Both the position numbers and the translations under genes were made by a program. This document shows positions 36,400 through 46,897 of a DNA stretch of 64,000 bases, piece after piece. How positions within the stretch are numbered: the first letter of the stretch is position 1; the number at the start of each line of letters is the position of its first letter. Origin of the DNA: Myxococcus hansupus (GTDB taxonomy: Bacteria > Myxococcota > Myxococcia > Myxococcales > Myxococcaceae); the NCBI RefSeq assembly GCF_000280925.3, contig NZ_CP012109.1, forward strand, positions 4,050,501 through 4,114,500, in the 5' to 3' direction. A model generated the notes under the pieces. The model was not told the DNA's origin. It was given only the letters and a program-made list of their open reading frames with translations, and ran no database searches.

Positions 36400-38277
36400 C
36401 TACCGGGCCTCGTACTCCTGCAGGATGCGCAGGACGGTGCTGGCCTGGGGATGGTCCGTGGGGGCCAGTTCCAGGAAGCGGTGGTAGTTCCGCGCGCCCT
36501 CGGGCAGCCGCCCGAGGTTGATCTCCACGGCCCCCAGCAGCAGGTAGCACTCGGCCTCGCGGGGCGCGAGCCGGACACACTCCCGCGCGGCCTTGCGCGC
36601 CTCCGCGTATTTGCCGTTGCGCTGCAGCGTCCGCGCGGATCCGAGCACCTTGTCCACGGGCCGGGACTCCCCCGAATGTGACGGCGACGTCACATCCACG
36701 CCCGCGAGGCGGCTTCCCTGAGCCAGCCGCGCCTGGCCTCGGGTGTTCGCGCCCATCCCGGAGGCGGGCTTGGCGCCACGAACCGGGGACACCGGGCGCG
36801 CCGAGGCGGAGCGCGAGGGCGCCGCGTCACTCGCCTCCACTTCTTCATCGTCCGCCGCGTCGGCCTCGGGCGGGAGGCTCTTCGCCGGCACGGCACCGGC
36901 CTTCGCGACTGGCGCCGTCGTGGGCACCGCGGCGACGGGGGCGGACGCGGCGGGATCGACGATGCGTTCGGCCGCGGGCGGGCCCGACGGGCGGGTGTCC
37001 TCCTTCGCGGCGGCCAGCAAATCGGACCCCACCCAGGTCACCGCCACCACCCCCAGCAGCACGGCGACCACCAGGCCGACGTTCGTCACCCACTGCGAGG
37101 TGCGACTGCCCTCCGCGAACAAGCCCACGCGCGTGACCCGTGGCGCCTCCACCGAGAGGGCGGCGGGAAGCGGCTCGGATTCGACTTCGTCTTCGGCGTC
37201 CACCTCATCGGAGTGGAAGTCAGGCTCCAACGCGGGCACGCCGTGCTGCGTGGGCGCGGGAATGGGCGGCGCCTCGCGCCAGAGCGAGATCTCCTCCTGG
37301 AAGTCCGAGGGCACGCGCGCATCCAGCCCGAGCACCTCCATGTCCTCCCGGTACAGCTCGCGCAGCAGGTACGCCACGGACATGGGCGAGAAGCGCGGCG
37401 TGGACGAATAGAGAAACCCGGCGAGCGCGTCGCTGAACGCGTGGGCGGACTCGAAGCGCGTCTGCTTGTCCATCGACAGCGCCTTGCGAAGGATGGCGTC
37501 CAGCGCCGCCGGAATGTCCGGCCGAAGCTCCCTGGCGGAAGGCAGGGGCTGCCCGCTGTTCAACCGGCGCAGCACCATGTGCACCTGCCCCTCCACCGGC
37601 AGCCGACCACACAGCATCTGGAACAGCACCACGCCGGTGGCCCACACGTCCGTGCGCGCGTCCACGGCCTCACCGCGGGCCTGCTCCGGCGAGAAGAAGA
37701 GGTACTTCCCCTTCACCACGCCCGGCTCGGTGTTGAAGCTGCGCAGCGAGCGCGCCTTGGCGATGCCGAAGTCGACGATCTTGACCTGGCCCTCGTAGCT
37801 GATGAGGACGTTGTCGGGAGAGATGTCGCGGTGGACGATGCCCAGGGGCTCGCCGCGCTCGTCACTGCGCGTATGGGCGTAGTGCAGACCGCGGCACATC
37901 TCCATGGCGACGAAGACGGCGATGGGCACCGGCAGGCAGTGAAACCCGGAGCGAAGCGCCCGCTTCAGGATGCGGTGGAGCGGCTGCCCATCCACCAGCT
38001 CCATGGCCAGGAAGTACTGGCCGTCCACCTTTCCAAAGTCGAAGACCTGGGCGATGGCGCCGTGCGACAGCGTGGCGGAGATGCGCGCCTCGCTGATGAA
38101 CATCGAGACGAAGGCCTCGTCGTTGGCGTACTCCGGGAGCACCTTCTTGATGAGCACGGGCTTGGTGACACCCGCGGCGCCACGAAGCCGGGCGCGCCAG
38201 GTCTCCGCCATGCCGCCATGGCCCACCCGCTCCTGCAGTTCATATCGGCCGAATCGCTCTCGCGGAGCACGCGTCAT
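36400..38277 (-). CDS. Membrane Ser/Thr protein kinase with C-terminal TPR-like region
   Basis: A 625-residue Hanks-type kinase. The kinase domain (about 10-290) is complete: 'RVGHGGMAETWRA' Gly loop, 'LIKKVLPE' Lys, 'IVHRDISPDNVLIS' (catalytic Asp near 146), 'VDFGIAKA' near 166 and 'SPEQARGE'. One transmembrane helix ('NVGLVVAVLLGVVAVTWV', about 397-420) leads to an Ala/Pro-rich periplasmic linker and a helical repeat region (about 545-620) that resembles tetratricopeptide repeats ('YLLLGAVEINLGRLPEGARN'). ATG 38277 was chosen because earlier in-frame starts overlap the divergent gene. It faces the FHA/sigma-54 activator, whose FHA domain might read phospho-threonine made by it. Confidence 0.93.
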   Translation of the reverse strand: MTRAPRERFGRYELQERVGHGGMAETWRARLRGAAGVTKPVLIKKVLPEYANDEAFVSMFISEARISATLSHGAIAQVFDFGKVDGQYFLAMELVDGQPLHRILKRALRSGFHCLPVPIAVFVAMEMCRGLHYAHTRSDERGEPLGIVHRDISPDNVLISYEGQVKIVDFGIAKARSLRSFNTEPGVVKGKYLFFSPEQARGEAVDARTDVWATGVVLFQMLCGRLPVEGQVHMVLRRLNSGQPLPSARELRPDIPAALDAILRKALSMDKQTRFESAHAFSDALAGFLYSSTPRFSPMSVAYLLRELYREDMEVLGLDARVPSDFQEEISLWREAPPIPAPTQHGVPALEPDFHSDEVDAEDEVESEPLPAALSVEAPRVTRVGLFAEGSRTSQWVTNVGLVVAVLLGVVAVTWVGSDLLAAAKEDTRPSGPPAAERIVDPAASAPVAAVPTTAPVAKAGAVPAKSLPPEADAADDEEVEASDAAPSRSASARPVSPVRGAKPASGMGANTRGQARLAQGSRLAGVDVTSPSHSGESRPVDKVLGSARTLQRNGKYAEARKAARECVRLAPREAECYLLLGAVEINLGRLPEGARNYHRFLELAPTDHPQASTVLRILQEYEAR

Positions 38278-38295
38278 CGCGGGTGGTACCCCCAC

Positions 38296-38320
38296 TCCCA
38301 GTTTACAGTATAACCTGGGA
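38296..38320. promoter_or_regulatory. Dyad in divergent promoter
   Basis: TCCCAG (38296-38301) and CTGGGA (38315-38320) form a perfect 6-bp inverted repeat around the AT-rich 13-mer TTTACAGTATAAC. It lies between the start of the kinase gene and the start of the FHA/sigma-54 gene, and could be a shared operator or hold overlapping promoters. Confidence 0.45.
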
Positions 38321-38365
38321 TTGCAGCGCCCAACCCCGCAAGGCGCCTGTGCTAGGCTCCCGGCC

Positions 38366-39751
<1,386 letters not shown>

Positions 39752-39811
39752 GCGCCCCACGGCGTTCGGCGGCGCGTGGCCGGATCCTCCCGGCCCGGGT
39801 CTCTTCAGGAC

Positions 39812-39837
39812 AAAAGGCCCGGCATTTCGCCGGGGCC
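39812..39837 (-). terminator. Intrinsic terminator for minus strand
   Basis: On the minus strand GGCCCCGGC and GCCGGGCC pair around GAAAT with one bulge and are followed by TTTTG. It lies downstream of the lipoprotein gene that ends at 39972 and is convergent with the next hairpin. Confidence 0.65.
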
Positions 39838-39920
39838 GCTCTGGAACTCAACCCGAGCGGCCTCGCCGGCCGTGGCCTGCACGGGATTTTATGGGGGCTG
39901 GCGCGGGGTCGGTTCCCATA

Positions 39921-39960
39921 GCGAGGCGTCGGGGCTTGCTCCCCGGCGCCTCGTTCTTTT
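39921..39960 (+). terminator. Strong intrinsic terminator for sigma-54 gene
   Basis: GAGGCG and GGGG (39923-39934) pair with CCCC and CGCCTC (39941-39952), separated by a CTTGCT loop with two-base internal bulges, and end in GTTCTTTT. Typical rho-independent terminator on the plus strand after the FHA/sigma-54 gene. Confidence 0.85.
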
Positions 39961-39971
39961 GACGCCGGACC

Positions 39972-40934
39972 TCAGTAGACGACGAGCGGCTGCGGCGCGT
40001 GGTAGCTGACGATGGTCAGCACCGGGATGCGCGGCGCCTCGTCATCCGTCTCCGAGCCACCGGACGTCAGCCGAATCCCGTCGAAGCGCGCGAGGATGAC
40101 GTAGTCGCGCCGCGTCTCCAGGAACGGGTCGGGCCGGGCCAGACGGCCCAGGGCCTCACGCCCGGTCTCGTCGGAGATGTTCTCCACGAAACGCCGCGTC
40201 GTGGTCCGGCTGGAGCGCTGGGCCGAGTTCACCGTGCCGCCCAACTGCCCCGGCCCCGTGAGCAGCGTCTGCCCGGACAGGTCGCCCGAATAGGAGGTGG
40301 CCGAGTCCGTGCGCTCCCCGTAGCCCACCGCCTCCTCCGTCTGCACGGAGCTCAAGGCGTGCTCCACCAGCCACACAGTGGGGCGCTCCCCTTCCGAGCG
40401 CTGGTCCGCGACCTGGGCGCGCAGCAGCACGTAGCGCCCCTTGTAGGTGTCCGGCCGGTCCATGGCCGAGGCCAGCGAGAAGATGGGAATCTGCTTCTCC
40501 TGGAGGTAGCGCAGCTCCCCCGGCACGCTGCCGCCGCGCTGAGCCACCACGCGGGCAATCAGCTTCGCCCCCTCCGGACGGACGCTCAGGTCCTGCGCCC
40601 AGGCGCGGCCCAACAGCGCGTTGAGCTGGGTGAAGGGCGTGTGCTCGATGCAGGCCTTCAAGCCATCCCACGCCTCATCCCGAGACGCCCCCTGGAGGCG
40701 CCGGGCGGCGGCCTCGCACACAGAGGGGTTCGCATAGCGCGCGGCGAAGCCCTTGGGGTCCTCCGTGGGACTGGGGGCGGGCGGCGGCGGAGGCGGCCGG
40801 GAGGAGAACGACATCTGCTGCTGTTCCGGGACCGGGTCCTCCGACCACGTCACATGCGAATGCGAAGCGCCGCAACCCGCGGCGAGCGGCCCCAGCAGGG
40901 CCCACGTGGACAACATCCAGGATGGACGGCGCAT
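39972..40934 (-). CDS. Putative lipoprotein, unknown function
   Basis: A 320-residue protein. The signal ends in lipobox 'LAAGC' (Cys21). A Pro-rich stretch at about 45-58 is followed by a helical domain ('NPSVCEAAARRLQGASRDEA') and a beta-rich domain (about 150-320). A region 'DRPDTYKGRYVLLRAQVADQ' recalls OB-fold-like strands. No family recognised. It starts 12 bp after the stop of the exported Cys-rich gene, so the two are probably co-transcribed. Confidence 0.75.
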   Translation of the reverse strand: MRRPSWMLSTWALLGPLAAGCGASHSHVTWSEDPVPEQQQMSFSSRPPPPPPAPSPTEDPKGFAARYANPSVCEAAARRLQGASRDEAWDGLKACIEHTPFTQLNALLGRAWAQDLSVRPEGAKLIARVVAQRGGSVPGELRYLQEKQIPIFSLASAMDRPDTYKGRYVLLRAQVADQRSEGERPTVWLVEHALSSVQTEEAVGYGERTDSATSYSGDLSGQTLLTGPGQLGGTVNSAQRSSRTTTRRFVENISDETGREALGRLARPDPFLETRRDYVILARFDGIRLTSGGSETDDEAPRIPVLTIVSYHAPQPLVVY

Positions 40935-40946
40935 GGTGTGGAACTC

Positions 40947-41645
40947 CTAGAGGGAGGCGGAGCCAGGGCTGACGGAACGCTTGCGCTGCTGCTGCTGGAC
41001 CGTGGGCGCGGGCTGCGGTCCGGAGCGCGGCAGCACGACGGCGCATGCATCCGCGCACCGGTCGCTGAGGCAGGCCTGCGTCTGGGGCGCGGTGGCCTGC
41101 TGTGACACCTCCGCGTAGCAGCGGTCGGCGGTGCCGGGGCAGTTCGACCGGGCGGCGCACTCGCAGCACGGCGAGGCCACCGTGGCCATGAACTGCACTT
41201 CTTGCAGGACGTTGGCGAGCGCGCGGTAGCAGGAGCGAGCCCCCGGAGCGAACCGGCCCTTCGCGTCCACCACGAACGACGTGCCCTCCAGGCCACACTG
41301 GTCCACGGCGGTGACGTAGCGGCGCTCACAGAGCGAGACGAGCGTCGCGTCCGGACGGCCTTCCCGGATGTTGCCCACCGCCTCCGAACACAGCGCGCGG
41401 CCCACGTCCTGGAGCATGCTCTTGTTGGACGTGTCCTGCGCGTCGCTGGGCGAGCCCGCGGACAGGTCCGCCTCGAACACGCATTCCTTCCCCGCGCGCA
41501 AGGTGTCGACGGTGCAGGCCCACGCCGTGGGAGACTCATCCGCCACCGGAGGCGCTGCGAGCGCGTCGGGAGGCATCGCGGGAGCCGCGCCCTCTGGCGC
41601 CGAACCCAAGAGGAAAAGGGAGACGAGGATCGCCTTCATGGACAT
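40947..41645 (-). CDS. Exported Cys-rich protein, unknown function
   Basis: A 232-residue protein. The N-terminus (MSMKAILVSLFLLGSAPEGA) is a signal peptide. About 15 Cys occur, many paired ('SPCCECAARSNC', 'ACLSDRCADAC'), suggesting disulfides in the periplasm or outside. It has a low-complexity C-terminus. ATG 41645 or ATG 41639 could be the start. It has no family I recognise. Confidence 0.7.
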   Translation of the reverse strand: MSMKAILVSLFLLGSAPEGAAPAMPPDALAAPPVADESPTAWACTVDTLRAGKECVFEADLSAGSPSDAQDTSNKSMLQDVGRALCSEAVGNIREGRPDATLVSLCERRYVTAVDQCGLEGTSFVVDAKGRFAPGARSCYRALANVLQEVQFMATVASPCCECAARSNCPGTADRCYAEVSQQATAPQTQACLSDRCADACAVVLPRSGPQPAPTVQQQQRKRSVSPGSASL

Positions 41646-41821
41646 GGCAGGTTAGGACGTTGCCTCTCCGAGCACAAACCATCCCTGTCATGACTGTTCC
41701 GTGAACAGTGGCGTGCTCCTCTTCCCTACCTTCGCTGACGTGAAGCTGCGTCCACCAGGGGACGCAATCCCAGCCTGGAGTCCTGGCTCACCCGCTCCGG
41801 TCCGCGCATGATGCCCAGCGG

Positions 41822-42193
41822 ATGTCTCGGATTGAGGTGGAGCGCGTGGACGACGACGCGGTGTGGCAGCCCTACGAAGGCGGAAGCTCCCTGGGCTGGA
41901 TGGGCACCCAGGGCGGCACCATCGCGCGGGACGAGGACTTCCAAGGCCAACTGCGCCTCACGTACGAGCTGGATGACAGCCGCTCCTTCCATGCCATCTC
42001 CTGCTCGGTGACGGGCTGGCTGCTCTACCACCGCTTCTTCGACAACGCGGGCGCGGCCCATGCCGCCTTCGAGGAGATGAAGCGCGCGCTCCGCGAACTG
42101 CTCACCCAGCTCCCGGAAGGCGGCGCCAGCCCTCCTGGGAATGCGCGGCTCGCGGGGCCGCTGCTGGCCGCTTTCACGGTGCGGTACGGGTAG
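41822..42193 (+). CDS. Protein of unknown function
   Basis: A 123-residue protein (MSRIEVERVDDDAVWQPYEG...) with an alpha/beta pattern and 'LLYHRFFDNAGAAHAAFEEMK'. No motif or signal peptide seen. It is the first gene of a plus-strand pair, 57 bp before the pentapeptide gene. It has a clean ATG and no strong competing frame. Confidence 0.6.
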   Translation: MSRIEVERVDDDAVWQPYEGGSSLGWMGTQGGTIARDEDFQGQLRLTYELDDSRSFHAISCSVTGWLLYHRFFDNAGAAHAAFEEMKRALRELLTQLPEGGASPPGNARLAGPLLAAFTVRYG

Positions 42194-42250
42194 TCCGGTG
42201 CGAAAGGCCTTGGCCTCGGCGACCGTCCTGGCATTAGTGACGCACCCGCC

Positions 42251-42889
42251 ATGTCCGCACAACGCCTCCAGACCGACGCCGCCTTCGAGGATGAGACCTT
42301 CTCCGACCTGAACCTCCAGGAGGCGGACCTCCGCGGGAAGGAGTTCTACCGGTGCACCTTCAGCAACTGCACCCTCCAGGAGAGCCACTGGGGACGGGCC
42401 CGGCTGGAGGCCTGCGTCTTCACCGGCTGCGACCTCACCCGCGCGAAGTTCGCGGACACGTCGCTGCGTGACGTGCGGTTCGAAGGCTCGAAGCTGATGG
42501 GCATCGACTGGACCGACGTGGGCACCTTCCCCGAGGTCCGTTTCGAGGGCTCGAACCTGCGCTACTGCACCTTCGCGGGGCTCAGCCTGCGCAAGACGGT
42601 GTTCCTGAACTGCACCGCGCTGGAGATGAACTTCATCGACACGGACCTCTCCGAGTCGGACTTCAGCGGCTCGGACATCAGTGGCAGCAACTTCCGGGGC
42701 TGCACGCTCACCAAGACGGACTTCGGCGCCGCCGTGGGCGTGTTCATCGAACCTACACGCAACCGCGTGAAGGCGACGCGAATCCCCGTGGACGCGGCGG
42801 TGAACTACGTCCAGACGCTCGGGCTGGTGGTCGCGGGGCATGGGGATGCGCGGCCCGCGGCGAAGACGGCGCGCAAGAAAGGCCTCTGA
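42251..42889 (+). CDS. Pentapeptide-repeat protein
   Basis: A 212-residue protein. Residues about 15-155 consist of repeated A(D/N)LxX pentapeptides ('LNLQEADLRGKEFYRCTFSN', 'DLSESDFSGSDISGSNFRGC') that fold as a right-handed beta-helix. Such proteins include Qnr/MfpA, which protect DNA gyrase by mimicking DNA, but many have other or unknown roles; quinolone protection is not shown here. The end is a basic tail (KTARKKGL). Confidence 0.9.
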   Translation: MSAQRLQTDAAFEDETFSDLNLQEADLRGKEFYRCTFSNCTLQESHWGRARLEACVFTGCDLTRAKFADTSLRDVRFEGSKLMGIDWTDVGTFPEVRFEGSNLRYCTFAGLSLRKTVFLNCTALEMNFIDTDLSESDFSGSDISGSNFRGCTLTKTDFGAAVGVFIEPTRNRVKATRIPVDAAVNYVQTLGLVVAGHGDARPAAKTARKKGL

Positions 42890-43001
42890 CCCATGCGGCG
42901 GCCCTTGTGCGTCGTCCGCGACGCCCGTGGCCACCGTTGAGCCTCGGCGCTGTTGGGCCGCGCGGAGCGGCCCCCGCGGCGAAGCCTGAGCTGGCACTCG
43001 C

Positions 43002-44450
43002 TCAAGTCGACGACGGGCCCTCCAGCACGACCTCCAGGCCTCCGTACTCGGACGCCGCGAGCGTCAGTGCCCAGCCATGCACCTGCGCGACATGCTGGGT
43101 GATGTGCAGGCCCAGTCCCTGCCCCGCGAGCCCTCGTGTGCGCGCGGCGTTGCCACGGAAGCGCCGCTCCATCAACCGGGCGCGCTCCGCTTCGGGGATG
43201 CCCGGGCCATCGTCGATGACGCGCAGCCGGAAGCGCTTCTCGCGAGAGTGCTCGAGCACCACCGCCACGTGGCCATCCTCGCGGCCGTGGTGGATGCCGT
43301 TGAAGACGATGTTGCTCACGGCCTGCTCGATGAGCGTCACGTCGCCGTGGACGCAGACGGCCGCCTCCGGCACGCCGCTCTCCAGCGCGATTCGCTGCTG
43401 CCGGGCGATGGGCTGATGCCGCCCCAGGACGCGTGAAATCACCGCGTTGAGGTCCACCGCCGCGAACTCGGCCTGAGGCTGCCCGGCTTCGAGCCGCGCG
43501 GCCGCCGCGAGGTTGTGGACCAACGACGCGATGTAGTGCGCCTCGCCCATCGCGTCCCCGACGACCGCGGGGTCCAGGGCATCCCCTCGGCGAAGCCGTT
43601 GCTGGAGCGTCGACAGATGACCTTGAAGCACCGTGAGCGGCGTCATCACGTCATGCGTGGTGTTCGCGAGAAAGTCCCGCAGCGCCTGCTCTCGGGCCTC
43701 CTGCTGGGAGAGTTGGTGCTGGATTTCGGCCCGGGCCTCCTGGAACGCGCGCGCCAGCTCGGTGACCTCGTCGTTGCCACGCACCTGCACGGGCGCCACG
43801 TAACGGCTGCTCGCGGAAGCGCGCACCTCCGAGGTGAGCTGACGGACACGCCGGACCATGGGGCCCAGGGCGACCACCATCGCGAGCACGGCGAGGAATG
43901 GAATGGCCAGCACCTCGGGCGGAGGCATCCCTCCGAGTGGCGGGCCGCGGGGCGCCAACCGCCGCGCGAGGACGAAGGCACACGGCCCCTCCGACCAGGG
44001 CATGCGCACCAAGACGTCGAGCTGAGACTCCCCGTTCTCCGACGTCCGCCGGACCACGGAGGTTCGTCCCTCCAGTGCGTCACGCCGCACCGACTCCGAC
44101 ACCACCGGAGCACGCGGGTTGCGCGATTCGAGCCGGGCGTCATAGGCGAAGTGCATGACGACACCAGGACCGCCTTCTGGAGGAGGACCACCGGGTCCCT
44201 CCGGTCGAGGCGGACGGTCCGGCGCCCCCAGTCCCTCCGGCCGAGGCGGGCCTCCGCGCCGCGTTCGCCATGTCTCCGGCTGCGCCTCACAACGCTCGCG
44301 CTCACCCGCCTGCATCCGCGCCAGCGTGGACGCCTCCAGCACCTCGGCCTGGTTGCGCTGGCGCAGCGAGTGCTGCACGTACCCCAGGCCCGCGACCATG
44401 GGCACGGAGACGGCGACCACGGTGAGCGCCAGCCGCAAACGCAGCTTCAC
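43002..44450 (-). CDS. Sensor histidine kinase with Pro/Gly-rich periplasmic loop
   Basis: A 482-residue kinase: transmembrane helix near residues 4-22, a periplasmic segment with a Pro/Gly/Arg-rich low-complexity tract ('RRGGPPRPEGLGAPDRPP' and similar), a second helix near 185-205, then HAMP and a HisKA domain with 'FLANTTHDVMTPLTVLQGH', N box 'NIVFNGIHHG', 'DDGPGIP' and 'GQGLGLHI'. It should autophosphorylate on that His and pass phosphate to the OmpR-type regulator encoded upstream; its GTG start overlaps that gene's stop by 4 bp. The signal is unknown. Confidence 0.94.
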   Translation of the reverse strand: MKLRLRLALTVVAVSVPMVAGLGYVQHSLRQRNQAEVLEASTLARMQAGERERCEAQPETWRTRRGGPPRPEGLGAPDRPPRPEGPGGPPPEGGPGVVMHFAYDARLESRNPRAPVVSESVRRDALEGRTSVVRRTSENGESQLDVLVRMPWSEGPCAFVLARRLAPRGPPLGGMPPPEVLAIPFLAVLAMVVALGPMVRRVRQLTSEVRASASSRYVAPVQVRGNDEVTELARAFQEARAEIQHQLSQQEAREQALRDFLANTTHDVMTPLTVLQGHLSTLQQRLRRGDALDPAVVGDAMGEAHYIASLVHNLAAAARLEAGQPQAEFAAVDLNAVISRVLGRHQPIARQQRIALESGVPEAAVCVHGDVTLIEQAVSNIVFNGIHHGREDGHVAVVLEHSREKRFRLRVIDDGPGIPEAERARLMERRFRGNAARTRGLAGQGLGLHITQHVAQVHGWALTLAASEYGGLEVVLEGPSST

Positions 44451-45121
44451 GCGCCCTCCCCCGAGGCGAGCCGGTAGCCCACGCCCCAGACGGTCTCCAC
44501 GCCATGCCGCGCGCCCAGCTTCCGCCGCAGCCGGGACACATGCACATCCAGCGTCCGCTCCGTGCCCTCCCGCTCCGGGTCCAACACGTGCTCCAACAAC
44601 CACTGCCGCGTCACGGCCTCCCGAGGCCGCCGGGCCAGCGCCGCCAGCAGCGCGAACTCCACCCGCGTCAACTCCACCGGCTGCCCGTGCATCCAGACCT
44701 CATGCGTCTGGAAATCAATCCGCAGCGGCCCCACGTCCACGGCGGCCCCTGTCTTCTGCAACAAGGGCCGACGCAGGCGTGCCCGGACGCGCTCGATGAG
44801 TTCCTCCGGCCAGAACGGCTTCGTCAGATAGTCATCCGCGCCCAGCTTCAACGCCCGCACCTTGTCCAAGGTGTCATTGCGCGCACTCAGGATGAGCACG
44901 GGCACGTCCGAGAACGCCCGCAGCGCCTTGAGCATGTCGAGCCCGTAGGTCCCCGGAAGCATCAAATCCAGCACCACCAGGCTCACCTCGGGCAGCTCGC
45001 CCGGAGCGAGCACCCGGCCCTCCCGCCACCACGAGGGCTCCAGGCCCGCGCCGCGCAGGTGCTCGACAATCTGCGCGCCGAGCTGCGGGTCATCCTCCAC
45101 GAGCAGGATGCGCTCGCCCAT
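44447..45121 (-). CDS. OmpR/PhoB-family response regulator
   Basis: A 224-residue regulator. Receiver domain (about 4-118): 'LLVEDDPQLG', phospho-Asp in 'LVVLDLMLPG' and Lys in 'DDYLTKPFWP'. The winged helix follows (about 125-220) with 'VELTRVEFALLAALARRPRE' and 'TLDVHVSRLRRKL'. Partner of the kinase below it. It starts 57 bp after the dioxygenase gene, so the three could share a transcript. Confidence 0.95.
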   Translation of the reverse strand: MGERILLVEDDPQLGAQIVEHLRGAGLEPSWWREGRVLAPGELPEVSLVVLDLMLPGTYGLDMLKALRAFSDVPVLILSARNDTLDKVRALKLGADDYLTKPFWPEELIERVRARLRRPLLQKTGAAVDVGPLRIDFQTHEVWMHGQPVELTRVEFALLAALARRPREAVTRQWLLEHVLDPEREGTERTLDVHVSRLRRKLGARHGVETVWGVGYRLASGEGA

Positions 45122-45178
45122 GCCCTCTGCCTCCTCGTCCGCCGGGGGCGGTGTGAGCCGCCCCCTCATTCAACACGC

Positions 45179-46150
45179 TCAGGGAAGCACGCCCTCGCCC
45201 CCGGGCGGCGGACCCATGCCGCCGTCCCAGTCCGGAGGAGGCCCCATTCCGCCACCACCGCCCGGCGGAGGGCCCCCCGGACCACCGCCACCGCCATTCC
45301 CTCCCGGCACCGAGCACCGCGCATCCGCCAACGACGAGCGAACGACCAGCGTCTTCCACGCCAGCATCGCGCCGTCCTCCATGCGCTCGGTCTGGAACAC
45401 GTAGTCCGCCACGGCGTCGCCCGAGATGACAGTGTCGTTCTGATTCGTCGTATCCCGGGGCCCGCGAGCATCGTAGAGCGGCTGCGTGTCGATGACTTCG
45501 TCGTTGAGCGCGTCATCGAAGAAGAGCTGCGAGGTGACGAACTCGCTGCCGTTCACCCGGACGGTGAAATGGATGTGAATGGTGCGGCTGCTGTACCACC
45601 CCGGGAAACACGTATCGAAGTTCACCCGGCCCTGGGCATCCGTGGTCTGCACGCCGCGGAACCACCGCGCCGCCCGGGCCTCGGCGTCGCCTGACGTACA
45701 GAAGTCACTGGCATCCTCGCCCGAATACAGCCCCCCCGGCCCCGCATGCCAGATGTCCACTGTCGCACCTGGAATGGGCTCGCACTGTTCATCCACCACC
45801 AACAGCGCCAGGCGGACGGGCAGCCCGTTCTCGCCTTCGCTGATGTCCTGGCGCTCCACGGTGGTCGCGTAGCACGGCCCCAGCGTCGCCTCGCAGGTGA
45901 GCGCGCACGCCGTCCCGATGCCCGCGGCGAACGGGTCCGGATAGGACGCGGCCCGGGTCATCGCGGCGGTGCCGCCGGTGGCCCAACCCAAGCCGCCGGT
46001 CCCCGAATCCGGAGACACCCCGGTGTCCAAATCGTCGATGGGGTCGGTCCCCACGCCGCATGCCGCGACGAGGCGAGCGAGCGGAAGGGTCGCCAGCGCC
46101 ACACCCATGCCTTTGAGAATCCGCCGGCGGGTCATGACATCGCTTTTCAT
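45179..46150 (-). CDS. Exported intradiol ring-cleavage dioxygenase-like protein
   Basis: A 323-residue protein. The N-terminus has a Tat signal ('TRRRILKGMGVALATLPLAR') ending in a lipobox-like 'VAAC'. The catalytic domain has 'GPCYATTVERQDISEG' and the Fe(III) ligand box 'GWYSSRTIHIHF' (Tyr and His-x-His), as in protocatechuate/catechol 1,2-dioxygenases. The C-terminus is Gly/Pro-rich ('PGGPPPGGGGGMGPPP'). Extracellular or envelope oxidation of catechol-like compounds is plausible; the substrate is unknown. It lies 148 bp from the ECF sigma factor upstream. Confidence 0.9.
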   Translation of the reverse strand: MKSDVMTRRRILKGMGVALATLPLARLVAACGVGTDPIDDLDTGVSPDSGTGGLGWATGGTAAMTRAASYPDPFAAGIGTACALTCEATLGPCYATTVERQDISEGENGLPVRLALLVVDEQCEPIPGATVDIWHAGPGGLYSGEDASDFCTSGDAEARAARWFRGVQTTDAQGRVNFDTCFPGWYSSRTIHIHFTVRVNGSEFVTSQLFFDDALNDEVIDTQPLYDARGPRDTTNQNDTVISGDAVADYVFQTERMEDGAMLAWKTLVVRSSLADARCSVPGGNGGGGGPGGPPPGGGGGMGPPPDWDGGMGPPPGGEGVLP

Positions 46151-46297
46151 CCACAGCCTCCGTTCCAATCGGTGACGTGCCCGCTTCGAAGGGCACGACC
46201 CCGTTCTGGACGGCAAAGCTTGCGCGAACCTTAAGCGCCACCCGGCACACCGCGGCGAGAGCCCCACCCGGGCGCCGACCGCTTGGCCCCTCGCGCG

Positions 46298-46897
46298 CTA
46301 CGCCTGGGGACGAAGCACCTCCAGCAGGCCGCCCAGCTTCTCCAGCGCCAGCCGCGCCCGCGTCTTCACCGTGCCCAGCGGGTCACCGGTGCGCTCGGCA
46401 ATCTCCCGCTGGGAGAGCCCCTCGAAGTAGGCCAGCTCCACCACCTCGCGCTGCTCGGGAGGAAGCTGCGCCAGCGCCGCCAGGACGCGGACGCGCGACT
46501 CGCCCTGCCCCGCGGCCTCATCGGGTGCCGTGGGCGTCGCGCTGACGGGAGGACCCTGGTGCGAAACGCCTTCCACGACCCGCGCCATCGTCCCCAGCGA
46601 ACGGACCCGGTCGATGGCGCGCGTCCGGGCAATGGTCGTCACCCACGCCTCCAGCCCCCCCCGGGCCGGGTCGAACTCGCGGGCCCGGCGCCAGACCTCC
46701 AGGAAGGCCTCCTGCATCACCTCCTCCGCATCCGCGCGGGACGGCAAGAGCCGCAGGGCGATGGCGAAGCACCGGCCGCCGCAGCGCGCGTAGACCTCCC
46801 GCATCGCCTGGGCGCTGCCCAAGGCCACCTGGCGCAGGAGCGCCTGGTCCGACGCCGGGTCGCTTGCTTGGAGGTCAGCGGTGGGAGGAGGCGCCAT
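46298..46897 (-). CDS. ECF RNA polymerase sigma factor
   Basis: A 199-residue sigma-70-like factor: region 2 ('ADAEEVMQEAFLEVWRRARE' and 'EAWVTTIARTRAIDRVRS') and region 4 ('LPPEQREVVELAYFEGLSQR', 'LGTVKTRARLALEKL'). It directs transcription of a stress or envelope regulon. No anti-sigma gene is next to it on the visible sequence: the neighbours are the dioxygenase gene (same strand, downstream) and the glgE operon (divergent). ATG 46897 was chosen because the family normally starts close to region 2. Confidence 0.93.
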   Translation of the reverse strand: MAPPPTADLQASDPASDQALLRQVALGSAQAMREVYARCGGRCFAIALRLLPSRADAEEVMQEAFLEVWRRAREFDPARGGLEAWVTTIARTRAIDRVRSLGTMARVVEGVSHQGPPVSATPTAPDEAAGQGESRVRVLAALAQLPPEQREVVELAYFEGLSQREIAERTGDPLGTVKTRARLALEKLGGLLEVLRPQA

